This document shows, piece after piece, positions 15,402 through 18,278 of a stretch of DNA of 18,278 bases (positions within the stretch are counted from its first letter, which is position 1; each line of letters opens with the position of its first letter). Source of the DNA: REBR01 sp033721915. GTDB lineage: Bacteria > Pseudomonadota > Gammaproteobacteria > Pseudomonadales > Oleiphilaceae. Location: assembly GCA_033721915.1 (NCBI GenBank), contig JAWWAC010000059.1:1-18278 (forward strand). The letters run 5' to 3'. The notes below the pieces were generated by a model, which had not been told where the DNA came from, did not search any database, and worked only from the letters and a program-made list of their open reading frames with translations. The translations under genes were made by a program, and so were the position numbers.

Positions 15402-17831
15402 TCAGAACTGTGAGGTGAGCTTCAGGTAGACCGTGCGTGGCTGACCCCGGAAGCTGATGCCCTCACCGAAACCGCTGACGAAGTATTCCTTGTCAAACAC
15501 GTTCCTCAGACCGCCCTGGACACTCAGTGACTGGTCGGCCAGGTTCATGGTGTAACGGGCATTCAGGTCCACAGTGGTGTAGCTGGGCAGCGTGACTTCG
15601 TTGGAGCTGCTGGTGAAGCGCTCACCTTCGTAAAACACCCCGCCGCCCACAGTGAGTCGGTTGCCGCCCTGGTTGAAGGCCTGATAGTTGAGGTAGGCGC
15701 TGGCTTCCTCCTCGGGCACATTGCGCAGACGGTTACCCTGCTCGCCGTCGTTGTTCCTGGTGATTGCATTGTCCAGATTGGCGTAGCTGACCAGCAGGCT
15801 CAGCTCGTCGGTCAGTTGCCCGCGAACTTCGGCTTCAATGCCCCGGGTTTCGGCTTCACCAATCTGGCGGCTTTCACCGGTGTTAATGTCTGTGGTGAAC
15901 AGATTCTTCTGGGTGATTTCATAGGCGGACAGTGTGGCGATGAAACGACCGTCCATCAGCTCCTGCTTGACGCCCAGCTCAAACTGCTCGGCTTCCACCG
16001 GCTTGGCCACATCGTCCGGGTCAAAGCTGAATTCCGGCTCAAAGGAGGTGCTGTAACTGCCGTACAGCGAGGTGGCCGGTGTGAGCTTGAACAGTGCACC
16101 AAGGCGGGGGTCCACGTTGTCGGTGTTTTCTTCGTAGAGGAAGGGCGAGGTATTCCTGAACTCGTAGTTCACCCGGGTGTAGCGCAATCCACCCAGCAAC
16201 TTGAACCGGTCGGTCAGCCAGACATCGGCCTGGGTGTAGACACCAAATACATCGATGGTCTGCTCGAAGGGCGTGCGGGGGTTGAAGTTCGGGTCGTCCC
16301 TGCCGGGCAGGCCGGTGTCCTGGGGATCCAGTACGTTGACCGTATCGAAATTGAAAATAGTGCCGCCGCCATCGCCATTGTTGAGCTCTTCACGACGCGC
16401 GTCGCCGCCCACCAGAACCTCCCAGGCGGTGCTGCCGACACTGAAGCGGTGCGTCAGGTTGGACTCCACTTGCATGTCCGTGGTCTCGAAGTCGTTCAGG
16501 CTGAAGCTGCGGCCGACTTCGTTGTTCTCGTCCACTTCCTGAGTACCGGGGCCGAAGGGACGCAGGGCTCTTGAGACATGCTCGTTGCGGTGATAAGTGA
16601 GCGCCGCGTCCACATCGGTGCTGGGGCTGAGCTGATAACTGGCCCGCAATTCCGCCGTGTAGTCCTCGGTGAGTTTGTTGTTATCGCTGCTGCCCAGGAA
16701 AGTGCTTCTGTCGATGCGCAGGTCCGGCTTCTCGCCACCGGAGGGCACGCCGAACAGGAAGGTCTCGTCATTGCGCAGGTAACTCAGGTCCAGGTCCAAC
16801 CGTAACCGGTCATTCAGAGCCAGATAGGAGAAGGAGGGCGCCAGTAGGTAACGCTCGTAGTGAGCGTCTTCAATGAAACGGCTGCCCCCTTCGGCGGAAC
16901 CGACAAAGCGGTACAGCAGGTTGCCGTCTTCGCTGAGCGCGCCGGTGGCATCGATACCAAATTCGCCACTGGTGCCGCGACCTTCGGTCACCTGTGAGCC
17001 GCCGATGGAGAGCTCATAGGCCTCCTCCCGTTGCGGGCGCTTGGTCTGTATGTTCACAAAGCCACCCGGAGACAGGTCCCCGTAGAGCACGGACGCCGGT
17101 CCTTTCAGGACCTCGACGCTGGCAATATTGGCCACGCTCAGTGGTCCACTGGAACGGCGCTGAACACCATTGATGCGGACCAGTGCGGACCGGAAGCCGC
17201 GGATGGTGAACTCTTCCTGAACCGAGGCATTGGAGGCATTGGGTCCCGCGGACACGCCGGCCACATTGCGCAGTGCGTCCTCCACATTGCGGGCGTTCTG
17301 GTCGCGAATGACGTCTTCGGTGACCACGGACACGGACAGGGGGGTGTCCACAATAGGGGCTTCTGTCTTGGTGGCGGAGCTGAGAACAGGGGAGCGATAG
17401 CCACTGTTCTCGGACTGGCGCCAGCCCACCACCTGCAGCGGGTCCAGGCGGAATGTCTGCTGCTGCTCCTGAGTCATCAGGCTGATCTGACGGTCCTCTT
17501 CCAGGCGGTAGGTCAGGCCGGTGCCCGCCAGCAGCTTTCTCAGCGCCTCTTCCGTGGCGAACTCACCCTCAAGGCCCTCGCTCTGCTTGCCCTCGGTCAG
17601 TCGGGCATCCGAGGACAGCAGCAGTCCGGATTCCGCCGCGAAGCGGCTCAGTACACGACTCAATGGGCCGGCGGGGATGTCGTATTCCTGGACCGCCCGG
17701 CTCTCCTGCTGGTTCTGGGAGGCGGTTGTCTGCTGGGCCAGGACGGGTGATGAAATGGCCAGGCACAGTGGCAGTACCAGGGCGGTGGACAGTGGCGCGA
17801 ATGAGCGGCCGTTGAAGGTCAGTGAAGGCAC
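15402..17831 (-). CDS. TonB-dependent siderophore receptor with STN signalling domain
   Basis: This 809-residue outer-membrane receptor starts at GTG (17831) behind GGGAGA. A signal peptide ends at Ala32 (SSPVLA). Residues about 47-118 form a secretin/TonB N-terminal (STN) domain (YDIPAGPLSRVLSRFAAESGL to LLAGTGLTYRLEEDRQI), the part that contacts a FecR-type regulator. A TonB box-like DPLQVVG follows, then a plug (PLSVSVVTEDVIRDQNARNVEDALRN, FTIRGFR, VEVLKGPASVLYGDLSPGGFVN) and a barrel with YGSYSTSFEPEF, EQFELGVKQELMDGRF, ETRGIEAEVRG and a terminal LTSQF. The plug and LYGDLSPGG type are those of ferrichrome, ferrioxamine and pyoverdine receptors. It lies between a FecR-like gene and a PepSY reductase, so I expect cell-surface signalling that induces its own expression. 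The siderophore is not identifiable. Confidence 0.92.
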   Translation of the reverse strand: MPSLTFNGRSFAPLSTALVLPLCLAISSPVLAQQTTASQNQQESRAVQEYDIPAGPLSRVLSRFAAESGLLLSSDARLTEGKQSEGLEGEFATEEALRKLLAGTGLTYRLEEDRQISLMTQEQQQTFRLDPLQVVGWRQSENSGYRSPVLSSATKTEAPIVDTPLSVSVVTEDVIRDQNARNVEDALRNVAGVSAGPNASNASVQEEFTIRGFRSALVRINGVQRRSSGPLSVANIASVEVLKGPASVLYGDLSPGGFVNIQTKRPQREEAYELSIGGSQVTEGRGTSGEFGIDATGALSEDGNLLYRFVGSAEGGSRFIEDAHYERYLLAPSFSYLALNDRLRLDLDLSYLRNDETFLFGVPSGGEKPDLRIDRSTFLGSSDNNKLTEDYTAELRASYQLSPSTDVDAALTYHRNEHVSRALRPFGPGTQEVDENNEVGRSFSLNDFETTDMQVESNLTHRFSVGSTAWEVLVGGDARREELNNGDGGGTIFNFDTVNVLDPQDTGLPGRDDPNFNPRTPFEQTIDVFGVYTQADVWLTDRFKLLGGLRYTRVNYEFRNTSPFLYEENTDNVDPRLGALFKLTPATSLYGSYSTSFEPEFSFDPDDVAKPVEAEQFELGVKQELMDGRFIATLSAYEITQKNLFTTDINTGESRQIGEAETRGIEAEVRGQLTDELSLLVSYANLDNAITRNNDGEQGNRLRNVPEEEASAYLNYQAFNQGGNRLTVGGGVFYEGERFTSSSNEVTLPSYTTVDLNARYTMNLADQSLSVQGGLRNVFDKEYFVSGFGEGISFRGQPRTVYLKLTSQF

Positions 17832-17858
17832 GGTTTTCTCCCAATTTCAGTGGGTCAA

Positions 17859-17885
17859 CAAAGCAAATGGAAAGGGTTTGCCTTG
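17859..17885. promoter_or_regulatory. Dyad upstream of the siderophore receptor
   Basis: On the - strand CAAGGCAAA, nine bases, then TTTGCTTTG: nine pairs with one G-T wobble. It lies 28 bases before the receptor start, between it and the FecR-like gene. It could be an operator or a leader hairpin. It does not resemble a Fur box, and I found no convincing ECF or sigma-70 promoter next to it. Confidence 0.3.
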
Positions 17886-17950
17886 TATGCCCCGCGAACT
17901 GAAAAAAGGGGAACCGGTCAGGGACATTTTTTTGAAAAAAGTCGGGCGGG

Positions 17951-18278
17951 TTACTCAGTCCGCCCCTGAACCCGCACCCACCAGGGCGTCAGGCGGGTGA
18001 TCCGCACCGGCAGCGTGTCTTCAATGGCGGCCAGTATGCGGTCCGTATCCGCCAGTGGGTAGGCGCCCACCAGCCTGAGATCGGCGGCGCTCTGGTCGTA
18101 GCGGATCACACCGTGGCGGTAACGGGCCAGCTGGTCCAGGAAATCCCCCAGTGGCAGGTTGTCCGCCACCAGGACGCCCTTTGTCCAGGCCGCTGCCGTG
18201 GCGTCAACGGAGCGGTCCGGCCGGACCCGGCCCGCCTGCATTGTGACCGCCTCGCCGGACCGGACCACCTGTGTGCCG
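17951..18278 (-). CDS. FecR-like anti-sigma factor/signal transducer, C-terminal part only
   Basis: The frame is open to the right edge of the window, so the N-terminus lies outside. About 109 C-terminal residues are visible. FecR family features are GEAVTMQAGRV, AAAWTKGVLVADNLPLGDFLDQLARYRHGVIRYD, LVGAYPLADTDRILAAIEDTLPVRI and the terminal WWVRV. FecR proteins span the inner membrane, receive the signal from the STN domain of a loaded receptor and release or activate a FecI-type ECF sigma factor. The order FecR then receptor, with 119 bases between, is the usual one; a fecI-like gene would be expected just beyond the window. An internal GTG at 18268 is not the true start. Confidence 0.85.
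   Translation of the reverse strand, partial: GTQVVRSGEAVTMQAGRVRPDRSVDATAAAWTKGVLVADNLPLGDFLDQLARYRHGVIRYDQSAADLRLVGAYPLADTDRILAAIEDTLPVRITRLTPWWVRVQGRTE

Noticed and set aside
17923..17943. T-run/A-run near-palindrome after the FecR-like stop codon, as a terminator
   Set aside because: The stem is almost all A-T pairs with a mismatch, so it would be too weak. FecR and receptor genes are usually co-transcribed or separately promoted without a terminator.

Overview
This is a GC-rich window whose gene set looks gammaproteobacterial: BtuB, BtuFCD, CobO, a FecR/STN-receptor signalling pair and a PepSY reductase. No ribosomal or housekeeping marker is present, so I do not name a genus. Two transport blocks face each other.

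Left block (about 228-14045, + strand) handles vitamin B12. It opens with a CobC/CobD-type threonine-phosphate decarboxylase that makes the aminopropanol linker. A candidate promoter overlaps the end of that gene and leads into a clear cobalamin riboswitch (about 1318-1496) and a C-rich, G-poor leader. Then come btuB (outer-membrane receptor), a very large exported CobN-like protein, a small ExbB/TolQ-like protein, a DUF2149 protein, btuF, btuC, btuD, cobB/cbiA (a,c-diamide synthase) and cobO (adenosyltransferase). Most junctions overlap or are a few bases apart, so this reads as one riboswitch-controlled operon. A strong intrinsic terminator pointing the same way lies at 14026-14045, inside the 3' end of the convergent gene.

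The most interesting part is 3485-8985. The CobN homologue has a signal peptide, a 20-histidine insert, an altered CobN/ChlH signature and a C-terminal membrane anchor. It is followed directly by an ExbB-like channel protein and a DUF2149 protein whose single helix resembles that of ExbD. The same three families occur together in the hmuSTUV part of Bacteroidetes heme-uptake operons. Here they sit between the B12 receptor and the B12 ABC importer, under a B12 riboswitch. I infer a membrane-anchored, probably proton-motive-force-coupled machine that acts on corrinoids or cobalt in the periplasm. Its reaction cannot be read from sequence.

Right block (14004-18278, - strand) is a ferric-siderophore uptake unit: the C-terminal part of a FecR-like anti-sigma factor (running off the right edge), a TonB-dependent receptor with an STN signalling domain, and a PepSY-type inner-membrane protein of the FoxB/PiuB kind. 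About 340 bases between the two blocks hold no recognisable gene.
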